Assembly (NCBI GenBank): GCA_002731375.1
Contig: PCBT01000099.1
Coordinates: 1,662-37,287, forward strand
Length of the DNA stretch: 35,626 nucleotides
Direction of reading: 5' to 3'
From: Rhodospirillaceae bacterium
Lineage (GTDB): Bacteria > Pseudomonadota > Alphaproteobacteria > GCA-2731375
Below the pieces are notes generated by a model. It did not search any database. It had not been told where the DNA came from and saw nothing but the letters and a program-made list of their open reading frames with translations. The position numbers were made by a program, and so were the translations under genes. Positions 1 through 7,676 of this stretch are shown piece by piece (position 1 is the first letter of the stretch; each line of letters begins with the position of its first letter).

Positions 1-1
1 C

Positions 2-169
2 ATGGGCGGCAGTCAGGCGCAACGGGATGTTTTTGTCCAGATCTTAGTTGATTCCTGCCGTCAACTTGGCCGTAAGGAGGAATTGGCACAATTGGCAAAA
101 GACATCAATACCCTAGGTTTTGAAGCGGTAGACCAACGAACGCTTTACGCCGACGCCTTCGCCGTATAG
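2..169 (+). CDS. C-terminal end of a TTC38-like tetratricopeptide protein (partial)
   Basis: Only the last 55 codons are inside the window; the gene starts to the left of base 1, so the ATG at base 2 need not be the start. The visible piece begins MGGSQAQRDVFVQILVDSC. This matches the GGS-(H/N)-AQRDVF signature followed by a helix in the last part of TTC38-family TPR proteins (the human TTC38 protein has a similar GGSNAQRDVF segment). The rest, a helical stretch with a Leu/Ala pattern, fits a terminal TPR-like hairpin. The family is poorly characterised and no reaction can be assigned. It ends at a TAG and runs toward a decayed GMC oxidoreductase on the other strand. Bases 170-284 hold nothing recognisable. 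Confidence 0.6.
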   Translation: MGGSQAQRDVFVQILVDSCRQLGRKEELAQLAKDINTLGFEAVDQRTLYADAFAV

Positions 170-284
170 CAAGAAATTAAATACGTGGCACTGCGTTTGG
201 AATTGCTAATTATGAAATGTGGTGCCGAAGCGGCGGCGAGCGGTGAATTTGGTGTACTCTTGCCGAACACGACTACTTAGATGC

Positions 285-830
285 CTAAGCGGCTTCTTCC
301 ACAACAATCGCTGCAGCTTTTTTACCAATCGTGTTTATCGGTTCGTTCGTATTGCCGCTGATGATTGGTGGCATTAATGACGCATTGGCGATACGAAGAC
401 TGGCGATGCCGTATGCGCGCAAAAGGGCGACCATCGTCGAAACTACTTCCAAATCCAAACGGCAACTGCCAGCCGAGTGATAATTGGCTATGCCCCGTGC
501 CCTCACAACCGCTAGGGGCTTCGTCACTGTTGATGGATGTGAACTGGGCAGGACCTCTTCGACCATGGAATTCGGAAGGGCCAATTGATTTGCAATTTAG
601 TAGAAAACGCGCATACCGTGAAGACTTGCCTTTCCGTCGTAGCTAATGCGCAAGAATTTATATTCGAACTCTGACGGTGCAATACGATCTGCGCTTTTGA
701 TGTGAACCGAACCATCGCAATCGGGACGCAGGAACACCGGACTGAAAGCGAAGGCGGAGTTGGGGGGGAAGCTAATGCGCTCTGGACTACGAGTGAGACC
801 ACTCCATCTGAACATATTTATTTGAACGAG
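285..830 (-). pseudogene. Decayed GMC oxidoreductase, C-terminal part only
   Basis: Read on the minus strand, one frame carries the C-terminal domain of a GMC (glucose-methanol-choline) flavoprotein oxidoreductase. The order is an FLRPDCDGSVHIKSAD segment (family pattern LRPxSxGxVxLxSxD), then NYHSAGSCRLD around the first active-site His, then LRIANASLMPPIISGNTNEP, the conserved segment with the second catalytic residue (Asn). An in-frame TAA at 597-599 splits it, and another stop at 831-833 ends similarity upstream. The FAD-binding N-terminal domain is absent, and the usual VVDPxLRVHG stretch is eroded. The reading frame is the same on both sides of the 597 stop, so a point mutation rather than a frameshift broke this part. 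It cannot make a working enzyme. Confidence is high for family and for decay, lower for exact limits. Confidence 0.7.
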
Positions 831-870
831 TTAAAGCTGATATTTTTTTCTAAGTTGTTGAAAAGGCTAA

Positions 871-891
871 AACGCGAAGCGCGGTCCGCGC
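871..891 (-). terminator. Possible terminator of the small membrane-protein gene
   Basis: A GC-rich hairpin (GCGCG-GAC-CGCGC, bases 879-891 read on the minus strand) lies about 25 bases after the stop of the 914-1156 gene and is followed by TTCGCGTTTT. The T-tract is short and interrupted, so this is a weak intrinsic-terminator candidate. Confidence 0.35.
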
Positions 892-913
892 CTCCAGCCC
901 CTTCCCAGTTGGC

Positions 914-1156
914 TCAGTTCACTTTACGGCCCCGCCAGCGCCGCAACCACTTTACCTCCAGACGCCGGCGCCATCGGCGTACCGTGGGCAAATCGTAGGA
1001 CAGCACCAGTAGACCCAAGGGAAACATCCAAAATCCAAGGATGGGAAGAAAGCCGAGGATGCCGCCAAACAGCAACAGCACGCCAACACACAACCGTAGC
1101 CAGCGCGGAAAGCGGTGCACGGAATGCTGAATCCGGAGGTAATAATCGTTGGTCAT
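914..1156 (-). CDS. Small membrane protein of unknown function
   Basis: This is an 80-residue protein starting at ATG 1156; the frame is open further up to 1237, but that would run into the divergent permease gene. It has a basic N-terminal segment (HRFPRWLR), one long hydrophobic hairpin-like stretch at residues 20-52 with the pattern GGILGFLPILGFWMFPLGLL, then a very basic tail (RRWRRRLEVKWLRRWRGRK). The Gly/Pro break in the middle suggests two short membrane segments with both ends in the cytoplasm by the positive-inside rule. Similar short proteins with an LPxLGFWMxPLGLLxLxxD motif occur in Alphaproteobacteria, but I know of no assigned role. It is transcribed away from the EamA permease across a 41-base gap that must hold both promoters. 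Confidence 0.6.
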   Translation of the reverse strand: MTNDYYLRIQHSVHRFPRWLRLCVGVLLLFGGILGFLPILGFWMFPLGLLVLSYDLPTVRRWRRRLEVKWLRRWRGRKVN

Positions 1157-1197
1157 GGCCCTGCCTATCACAAATCGCGTACGGCGGAGCGGCAAAT

Positions 1198-2040
1198 ATG
1201 ACCGTTTTTCTGTTGGTACTGGTCTTAGCCACCGCATTGATGCATGCCAGTTGGAACGCCATTGTTAAAGTGGTTTCCGACCGCCTGGTCTCGCTGGCCC
1301 TGGTCAATTTTACCCATACCCTAATCGCCCTCGCCGCCCTGCCCTTCGTCGGCCTGCCAAATTCGGAAAGCTGGCCATACCTAATCGCCTCCGTGGTGAT
1401 CCACCAGGCTTATTACGCCGGCTTGGTGATGCAGTACCGTTTCGGCGATCTTGGCCAGGTCTACCCTCTGGCCCGCGGCGCCTCGCCTTTGTTGGTAGCG
1501 GCGGCAGCCTGGATCTGGGCTGGCGAGGCTCTGGGGCCCGGCGCCCTGATGGCGATCCTGTTGATCACAGGCGGTATTATGTACCTGGCCCTATCCGGAC
1601 GCGGCCAAGGGGGTAACCGCCTGGCCGTCGCCTGGGCGCTGTTCACAGCCCTGACCATCGCCGGTTATTCTGTGGCCGACGGCCTGGGCGGGCGGGCCGC
1701 CGGCGATACCCTGGCCTATATCGTCTGGCTATTCCTGCTCGACGGACTGCCCCTGCCCCTGGTCTTGCCATTGTTGCGCGGTCCGGTGGAGCTTGCTGCG
1801 TCCTTGCGCCGTTACTGGCTACCGGGTCTGTTTGGCGGAGTACTATCCTCGACCGCCTATGGCGTGGTAATCTGGGTGATGTCCCTGGCCCCCTTGGCGA
1901 TTGTCACCGCCCTGCGGGAAACCTCCGTGATCGCCGCGGCCCTGATCGGCATGCTGTTTCTCTCGGAACCCTTTGGCGGCCGCCGTATCCTGGCCACCTG
2001 TCTGGTGGCGTTGGGTATTGCCGTATTACAGTTCAGTTAG
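1198..2040 (+). CDS. EamA/DMT-family permease
   Basis: This 280-residue protein is almost wholly hydrophobic, with about ten predicted membrane helices forming two EamA repeats (residues ~1-135 and ~145-280). The first helix carries the typical HASWNAIVK pattern and the second repeat has the ALRETSVIAAALIG segment usual near helix 9. DMT-superfamily permeases export or import small metabolites such as amino acids or nucleosides; the substrate cannot be read from sequence. The ATG at 1198 gives a normal family length. It ends with TAG directly abutting the stop of the convergent MBL hydrolase (TTAGCTAA), leaving no intergenic space. Confidence 0.85.
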   Translation: MTVFLLVLVLATALMHASWNAIVKVVSDRLVSLALVNFTHTLIALAALPFVGLPNSESWPYLIASVVIHQAYYAGLVMQYRFGDLGQVYPLARGASPLLVAAAAWIWAGEALGPGALMAILLITGGIMYLALSGRGQGGNRLAVAWALFTALTIAGYSVADGLGGRAAGDTLAYIVWLFLLDGLPLPLVLPLLRGPVELAASLRRYWLPGLFGGVLSSTAYGVVIWVMSLAPLAIVTALRETSVIAAALIGMLFLSEPFGGRRILATCLVALGIAVLQFS

Positions 2041-2907
2041 CTAAACCGTATTTAGGGGCATCTTTAGGTAGGAGACGCCGTTCTCTTCCGCTGGCGGGAA
2101 CTGACCACCACGGATATTGACTTGTACCGAAGGCAATAACAGAGCCGGCATATCCAACTCATTGTCCCGCGCCGTGCGCATGGCGACGAATTCCTCTTCG
2201 TCAACGCCGTCCTTCATATGCTTGTTATTGGCCCTTTGCTCGGCCACAGAGGTCAACCAGCGGAGTTTCCGCCCACCGGGCCCGTAATCATGGCACATGA
2301 ACATGCGGGTTTCGGGGGGCAGTGCCAGCAGGCGCTTGACCGAATGAAACAGGGTGCGGGCATCACCGTCGGGAAAATCACAACGGGCGGAGCCGAAATC
2401 GGGCATGAAGATCGTATCGCCAACAAATACTGCATCCTCAATCAGATAACAGATGCAGGCGGGCGTATGGCCCGGCGTGGACCAGACCTGGCCCGATGCA
2501 GCGCCAAAGGCAAAGCGTTCACCTTCCGCGAACAGATGATCGAACTGGCTGCCGTCGGTGGTAAATTCATCGCCCAGATTAAAGACCGCCTTAAAATTCT
2601 TTTGCACTTGGCAAACGCCCTGACCGATACCGGTCCTGCCGCCCAGTTGCTCTTTCAGATAGGGCGCGGCGGTGATATGGTCCGCATGGGGGTGAGTTTC
2701 CAGAATCCAATCCACCACCAGATTGTGATCGCGGATATGAGCCACGATCTCGTCGGCGGCGGCGGTTGCCGTGCGCCCGGATTTGGGATCGTAATCCAAG
2801 ACACTGTCAATAATTACGCAGTGCCCCGCCATCTCTTCTTCCGCCACCACATAGGTGTACGTATTGGACGTAGGGTGAAAAAAATAATCTATCCGCACGT
2901 TCGCCAT
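2041..2907 (-). CDS. MBL-fold metallohydrolase, ETHE1/Blh-like persulfide dioxygenase family
   Basis: This 288-residue metallo-beta-lactamase-fold protein carries the metal-binding motif THPHADH at about residues 71-77, then STPGHTP (metal His), a VGDTIF aspartate and MCHDYGPGG (last His). The MPDFGSARCDFPDGDA stretch and the late insertion with EQRANN are typical of the BigR-associated Blh/ETHE1-like branch, which oxidises glutathione persulfide to sulfite in sulfide detoxification. That assignment is from family knowledge; substrate residues were not checked structurally. The start chosen is ATG 2907, preceded by GGGGGAG at good spacing; a TTG five codons upstream is less likely. No BigR regulator or rhodanese gene is visible nearby. 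Confidence 0.75.
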   Translation of the reverse strand: MANVRIDYFFHPTSNTYTYVVAEEEMAGHCVIIDSVLDYDPKSGRTATAAADEIVAHIRDHNLVVDWILETHPHADHITAAPYLKEQLGGRTGIGQGVCQVQKNFKAVFNLGDEFTTDGSQFDHLFAEGERFAFGAASGQVWSTPGHTPACICYLIEDAVFVGDTIFMPDFGSARCDFPDGDARTLFHSVKRLLALPPETRMFMCHDYGPGGRKLRWLTSVAEQRANNKHMKDGVDEEEFVAMRTARDNELDMPALLLPSVQVNIRGGQFPPAEENGVSYLKMPLNTV

Positions 2908-3023
2908 TTGATGCTCCCCCAAACGCCCACGAGTTTAGGCCGTAAATCCTTGTCTTAGGCTATCAGAAAACTCTCGGGCACGAACGCGAATACTGACGCG
3001 TTTCCAGTCAACAGGGGTACAAC

Positions 3024-3333
3024 CTATTTCAGGGCGTCGAGGGCCTGTCGAATCCGTTCCGCCAGCTCCCGCGCCGGAAATGGTCTTCCAAGCATAATCA
3101 CATCATCGTCAAAGGCACCGCGGCAGGATTACATCGATCAGCAGGAAATCAATACTATCGGACACCGCCATCAACCGTAGCGCGGTTGGCCCATCGCCTG
3201 CCTCCAACACGGTATAACTCAGGTGCCGTAGCACCAAAACAAGGAAATCCCTAACGTCCGCATCGTCCTCGGCCGCGATGAAAATCGCCACCGCCTCACC
3301 AAGCCGACAAACTAGCTTTGTCAAGCTCGCCAC
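3024..3333 (-). pseudogene. Decayed response-regulator receiver domain (relic 1)
   Basis: The minus strand reads FIAAEDDADVRDFLVLVL, then YTVLEAGDGPTALRLM and DFLLIDVILP, which are the acidic pocket, the alpha2-beta3 region and the phospho-acceptor Asp strand of a CheY-like receiver. Directly after ILP the frame goes wrong. In another frame, ending at a TAG at 3024-3026, the C-terminal receiver end can be read: LGRPFPARELAERIRQALD, which corresponds to the conserved K-P-F loop with Lys changed to Arg. The middle (normally about 35 residues) is deleted. No output domain or kinase is attached. The only apparent start is a GTG at 3333 without a clear ribosome site. The flanks 2908-3023 and 3334-3571 hold no other gene that I can recognise; the part nearest the MFS gene is AT-rich and probably carries its promoter. 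Confidence 0.65.
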
Positions 3334-3571
3334 CGGTCAATCCACGCGGCAACTCACCCATGGAGACCAAAACGGCTGCATCCCTTGGCTAACATACTCT
3401 AGCACTCCGCGCTAATAGTCCGCTCCTTAGCGAGTATTCATTCGCGCCTAATTATACCTTAAATAGATTATATCCTTCAGCCTGATTTCGTCAGAAATCA
3501 TACAAAACCTTGTATTAGATGAATTGGCACCCTGGCTTGACCCTACCCACCACGTCTGATCTAAAGTTGCC

Positions 3572-4807
3572 ATGATATCTTCCACAGCAGCCGCGCCGTC
3601 TCTGGGCCGTGATATCAAAGTCATGGGCCTGGTTGGCGTCGCCCATTGGGTCAGCCATTTTTATCATTTGGTCCTACCGGCCGTGTTCCTGCTGCTGCAC
3701 GACGAGTTCGAGGTCTCGTTCGCCGCGCTCGGCCTGCTGACCGCGCTGTTTTATGGCGCCTCGGGCCTGGCACAGACGCCGGCGGGGTTCATGGTCGACC
3801 GCTATGGCGCGCGCCGTGTCTTGCTGGCCGGGTTGGCGCTGCTATCCGCCGCCACCCTTGCCTGTGGTCTGGTCGAGTCTTACTGGATGCTGCTGCCGCT
3901 TGCCATCCTGGCCGGCATCGGTAACAGCGTCTTTCATCCCGCGGATCTATCGATCCTGACGGCGAAAATCAGCCCCCACCGCCTGGGCCGCGGTTATGCC
4001 ACCCATGCGCTATGCGGCAATCTGGGTTGGGCCGCGGCGCCCACCTTCATGATCACTATCTCGCAGATTTGGGATTGGCGCGTCGCCATCATCTGCGCCG
4101 GTCTGATTGGCCTGACCATCGTCGCCGCCTTTCTGATCTGGGGTGCAGATCTGGAGGACACACCGGACGCTTCCGCCAAGGTCGAGCATATCCCAATGGG
4201 CCGGCTGATGGACAATGCGCGGCTGTTACTTTCGGCCACCATCATCTCGTGTTTCTTATATTTCGCCTTCCTGGCGGCGGCCTTGATCGGCATTCAAAGC
4301 TTCGGCATACCGGCCATAATCAACATGTACGGCCTGACCCTGGCCGAGGCCAGCCACGGCATCACCGGCTTTCTGCTGGGCACGGCGGTGGGTATTTTTT
4401 TCGGCGGCATCCTGGCTGACCGCACGGACCGCCATGACCGCATCGCCATCTTCGGCATGGTCGTCTCAGCTCTGTTCATCTTCTATATCGCGATGACGGC
4501 CGGTCTGGGCCCGGCAATGCTCCTAGGCCTATTGGTCGCCGGCGGCGTGGCCTCGGGCGTGACCACGCCATCGCGGGACATGCTGGTCCGCGCCGCGGCC
4601 CCCAAAGGCGCCTCGGGCCGGGTTTTCGGTTTTGTCTACTCCGGTCTCGACCTCGGTTCCGCCCTGGTTCCCCTACTGTTGGGCTGGGCCATGGATCAGG
4701 GTTACCCGGCGGCGGTGTTTTATGCCACCGCCGGCTTCCTCGCCGTCACCACCCTGACCGTCGTGCAAGTGCGCCGCCAGGTCGTCACCGCGGAGGACCC
4801 CGCCTAA
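3572..4807 (+). CDS. MFS transporter
   Basis: This 411-residue protein has about twelve hydrophobic segments. The MFS loop 2-3 motif is present as GFMVDRYGARRVL near residues 73-85 and again in the second half as GGILADRTDRHDR. The NSVFHPADLSIL segment resembles the fosmidomycin-resistance (Fsr-like) and related drug/metabolite antiporter branch of the family; this is only a resemblance. The ATG at 3572 is the first in frame and gives normal length, but no strong ribosome site precedes it. The gene converges with the enolase-superfamily gene and their stop codons overlap by four bases, which may mean the transporter and enzyme serve the same substrate, though convergent genes are not co-transcribed. 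Confidence 0.85.
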   Translation: MISSTAAAPSLGRDIKVMGLVGVAHWVSHFYHLVLPAVFLLLHDEFEVSFAALGLLTALFYGASGLAQTPAGFMVDRYGARRVLLAGLALLSAATLACGLVESYWMLLPLAILAGIGNSVFHPADLSILTAKISPHRLGRGYATHALCGNLGWAAAPTFMITISQIWDWRVAIICAGLIGLTIVAAFLIWGADLEDTPDASAKVEHIPMGRLMDNARLLLSATIISCFLYFAFLAAALIGIQSFGIPAIINMYGLTLAEASHGITGFLLGTAVGIFFGGILADRTDRHDRIAIFGMVVSALFIFYIAMTAGLGPAMLLGLLVAGGVASGVTTPSRDMLVRAAAPKGASGRVFGFVYSGLDLGSALVPLLLGWAMDQGYPAAVFYATAGFLAVTTLTVVQVRRQVVTAEDPA

Positions 4808-6024
4808 TCATTCAGATCGCTGCGCATGATATGGCAATCGGGCCGCTTGAAGACATCCGGCTGCAGCGTGGTGCCCAGGCCGGGGCCTCCGGGAGCCCGG
4901 ATCATGCCGTTTTCCACAGGCGGCAATTCCGTCACCAAATCCTGATACCAGCCATAATAAAAGGCCCGCACCATTTCCTGGATCAGGGCGTTAGTGGCAT
5001 TGAGCGAATGATGCACCGAGGCGGTCAGCAGGACGGGCCCAGTGCAGTCGTGGGGCGCCACGGGGCGATGCCAAGCCTCGGCCATTGCCGCGATCTTGCG
5101 CGCCTCGGACAGGCCACCGCACCAGCTTAGATCGTACATCACATAGTCGCAGGCTTGTAGCTCCAACAGCTCGCGGAACTCGCCACGCATGCCGATGGTC
5201 TCCGACGCGGTGGTGGCGATGCGGGTGGAATCGGCGAATTCCTTCAAACTGCGCAAATTACTCATCTTGATGGGATCCTCGAACCAAAACGGCTCGAACG
5301 GCTCTAGGGCCCGGGCGATCTTCTTGGCCTGAGGCAGATCCCAGAATGCGTGCAATTCCACCATGATGTCCATTTTTGAGCCAACCGCATCGCGGATCTT
5401 GCGGAACGGTTCCAGCGCGGTATCCATATCGGCGGGGGAGATATAATGCCCGCCGGATGCCTCCGCCGCATAGTCAAACGGCCATATCTTCATGCCGGTG
5501 ATACCCATGTCCAGCAAGCTGACGGCCAGTTCATCCGCGTTTTGGAGAAAGCCCCGCAAGTCTTCATATGGCCCCTCCGTGTTCTCGCCCGAACTGCCGC
5601 TGGGCAGGTTGAAGCTCGCCGTGCTCTGCTTGACTTGATTGCGGACATATTGATAGCCGGCGCAGGTATTATAGACCCGGATTTGATCCCGGCTGGCACC
5701 GCCCAATAATTGATAGATCGGCTGATTGGTGGCCTGGCCCCAAATATCCCACAGGGCGATATCGACACCAGAATTGCCCCGGATCTCGGCCCCGGAGCCG
5801 GTAAAACCCACATAGCCGGTCAATACCTTGGAATGATAGTCGATGCACAACGGATCCTGGCCCAACAGGTGCTTGGCGGCGAAGCCGTGAATATGGGCCT
5901 CGGCAGAGGGAACACCGTAGAAGATTTCACCCAGGCCAGTCAGGCCTTCATCGGTATGCACCAGAACCCACAGCAGATTGGGGAATTCCTCCAACCGAAC
6001 GGTCTCGATCGCGGTGATTTTCAT
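4804..6024 (-). CDS. Mandelate racemase/muconate lactonizing enzyme family protein (enolase superfamily)
   Basis: This 406-residue protein has the capping domain of the enolase superfamily (N-terminal ~120 residues with GNSGVDIALWDIWGQ) and the (beta/alpha)7 barrel. Visible active-site elements are MKIWPFD on strand 2, DIMVELH and WFEDPI carrying the first two metal ligands, TASET with the third Glu, YDLSWCGGLSEARK, and APHDCTGP with the His expected for the MR subgroup. Members are mostly sugar-acid dehydratases or racemases. The KIWPFD motif is common in acid-sugar dehydratase-like members, but the substrate is not predictable here. The start is ATG 6024 with AAGGA about ten bases upstream. 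The gene body overlaps the convergent MFS stop by four bases. Confidence 0.8.
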   Translation of the reverse strand: MKITAIETVRLEEFPNLLWVLVHTDEGLTGLGEIFYGVPSAEAHIHGFAAKHLLGQDPLCIDYHSKVLTGYVGFTGSGAEIRGNSGVDIALWDIWGQATNQPIYQLLGGASRDQIRVYNTCAGYQYVRNQVKQSTASFNLPSGSSGENTEGPYEDLRGFLQNADELAVSLLDMGITGMKIWPFDYAAEASGGHYISPADMDTALEPFRKIRDAVGSKMDIMVELHAFWDLPQAKKIARALEPFEPFWFEDPIKMSNLRSLKEFADSTRIATTASETIGMRGEFRELLELQACDYVMYDLSWCGGLSEARKIAAMAEAWHRPVAPHDCTGPVLLTASVHHSLNATNALIQEMVRAFYYGWYQDLVTELPPVENGMIRAPGGPGLGTTLQPDVFKRPDCHIMRSDLND

Positions 6025-6087
6025 CTCTAACTAATCCTTCTACTATGCGCCCAGCGTACTGTTGTTTGGTTTGGTATTCAGGAAAAC

Positions 6088-6141
6088 ATGAAACATATTT
6101 TGGACGGTATTGTCGTTATCGATTTTACCCAGGTCGTTGCC
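6088..6141 (+). pseudogene. N-terminal stub of a CaiB/BaiF CoA-transferase
   Basis: A ribosome site (AGGAAAAC) precedes an ATG that opens MKHILDGIVVIDFTQVVA, an almost ideal N-terminus for a CaiB/BaiF family III CoA-transferase (family pattern LDGIxVLDFTQVxAGP). The similarity stops at that Ala; the frame then runs on only to a TGA at 6196-6198 through sequence that is the antisense of a receiver-domain relic. The rest of the roughly 400-residue enzyme is absent. This marks a deletion or rearrangement breakpoint at about 6133-6141. An intact paralogous family member sits at 26837-28027. Confidence 0.55.
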
Positions 6142-6282
6142 GATGCCGCCAGGCAGCAGAATATCGATCAGCAACTGATCAAACCGCTGTTCTTTTGATA
6201 GACAACCCAGCGCATCCTGCGCCTGACTGAACGGAGTCACCTGATAGCCAAACGTGAGCAGGATCCGCTCGGCGATGTGGCA
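6133..6282 (-). pseudogene. Decayed response-regulator receiver domain (relic 2)
   Basis: The minus strand reads HIAERILLTFGYQV, then a stretch containing AQDALGCL, then FDQLLIDILLPGGIGNDL. This is the alpha1 to beta3 part of a receiver domain, including the phospho-acceptor Asp strand (D-I-L-L-P-G-G). The first strand with the DDE/EDD acidic pair is missing or beyond recognition, and everything after GND-L is lost where the sequence meets the CaiB stub of the opposite strand. Bases 6283-6345 stay open in this frame but resemble nothing. Bases 6346-6507 are AT-rich with no recognisable gene and probably hold the promoter of the 6508 operon. Confidence 0.55.
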
Positions 6283-6507
6283 TTGCGGGCCACTGGTGCA
6301 GGCGCCGTTCTCTTCACTTTGCCGCTCATGAAATTCCCATTACTCGAGGAAAATCGACCAATAGGAAAATCTTACTTTCCGCAAATTAAAACCAATATAT
6401 TTCTGACAATAAATAGCACTCTGGCCGCCCGCATTCTAATCTAGTTCCCGATTCTCGAACGGCGATATCCAGCAAACACCCGCGCGAACCAGTAATCGGA
6501 GAAAAAC

Positions 6508-7647
6508 GTGAGCAATTCCGAAGCAGCAAACAGCAAACTCATCGGCCGGCCCGGCTCTCGCTGGAATTTGTTGACGCCGGCGCTAATCCTGGACCTGGAT
6601 GCATTGGAAGCCAATATCGCCGCCATGGCAGACTGGGCCAAGGCTGGCGGCTTCGCATTGCGTCCCCATGGTAAGTCCCACAAATCACCCGACATCGCCC
6701 GGCGCCAGGCAACCGCTGGCGCCGTTGGCCTGTGTTGCGCCTCGTTAAGAGAGGCGCAGGTGATGGCAGCGCACAACATTAAGGGCCTGTTGATCACCAC
6801 GCCACTCGCGCCGGGCAAGGCGCCGCTGGTTATTGAGCTGATTAAGAATGGTGGCGATGTGGCTGTGGTCGCTGATCATGCTGAGTTAGTGGCGGCTTAT
6901 GGTGCGGCGGCGCAGGCAGCGGGCGTGACATTGGACATCTTCGTTGATCTGGATGTGGGCTTGGGCCGTACCGGCACACCGTCGGCCCAGATCGCGATCG
7001 AACTGGCCGGACAGATTTCCGCGCACCCTGCGCTAAACTATGCCGGCGTGCAGGGGTATATGGGGCACCTACAGCACATCGACCGTCACGCGGAGCGGCG
7101 CGACCGCCTAGACGGAGATACCGTGGATTTACAGGCCAAAGTCGACGCCTTGATCAAAGCTAACCTGCCGCCACCCGTGGTCTCAGGCGGCGGTACGGGT
7201 ACCCATCGCCTGGACGCGGAATATGGCACCCTGGGTGAATTCCAGGTCGGCTCCTACCTGTTCATGGACGTGCAGTATCTGACAGTGCAGCAGTCGGAGG
7301 CAGACGATAAACCTTACGCCGCCTCGTTGTTCGTGCAGACCAGCGTGGTCAACATCAATCACCCCGGCTATGCGGTCACCGATGCCGGCCTAAAATCCTT
7401 CGCCACCGACGGCCCCTTCCCCATTATCGCGCGCGGCGCGCCGGCAGGCGCCAGCTACCGCTATATGGGTGATGAACACGGCGCCATTGACTACGGGAGC
7501 GGTTCCGAAAGACTGACCCTTGGCGACAGGGTTGAATGCGTTGCCCCCCATTGCGATCCAAATGTCAATCTGTTCAACGACTATCACGTGGTGCGCGGTG
7601 ATACGTTGGTGGAGATCTGGCCCGTCGCGGCGCGCGGCAACAGCTAG
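6508..7647 (+). CDS. DSD1-family PLP enzyme (D-threonine aldolase / D-serine dehydratase-like)
   Basis: This 379-residue protein has an alanine-racemase-type N-terminal barrel: LTPALILDLDALEANIA, then LRPHGKSHKSPDIARRQ, in which one Lys is the PLP Schiff-base residue. VSGGGTGTH is the PLP phosphate loop. The C-terminal beta domain ends with HCDPNVNLFNDYHVV, whose His and Asp bind the divalent metal in this family. Members cleave D-threonine or other beta-hydroxy-D-amino acids, or dehydrate D-serine; the sequence does not separate these. The start is GTG 6508, supported by GGAG seven bases upstream. It is the first gene of a plus-strand operon with an MFS exporter 29 bases downstream. Confidence 0.85.
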   Translation: MSNSEAANSKLIGRPGSRWNLLTPALILDLDALEANIAAMADWAKAGGFALRPHGKSHKSPDIARRQATAGAVGLCCASLREAQVMAAHNIKGLLITTPLAPGKAPLVIELIKNGGDVAVVADHAELVAAYGAAAQAAGVTLDIFVDLDVGLGRTGTPSAQIAIELAGQISAHPALNYAGVQGYMGHLQHIDRHAERRDRLDGDTVDLQAKVDALIKANLPPPVVSGGGTGTHRLDAEYGTLGEFQVGSYLFMDVQYLTVQQSEADDKPYAASLFVQTSVVNINHPGYAVTDAGLKSFATDGPFPIIARGAPAGASYRYMGDEHGAIDYGSGSERLTLGDRVECVAPHCDPNVNLFNDYHVVRGDTLVEIWPVAARGNS

Positions 7648-7676
7648 GACCGGCCAAAGACGCCGCGGCCAACGCC

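Noticed and set aside
2218-2958. 246-codon plus-strand ORF
   Set aside because: It is the antisense of the MBL hydrolase gene, whose metal-binding motifs are clear; the ORF product has no recognisable domain.
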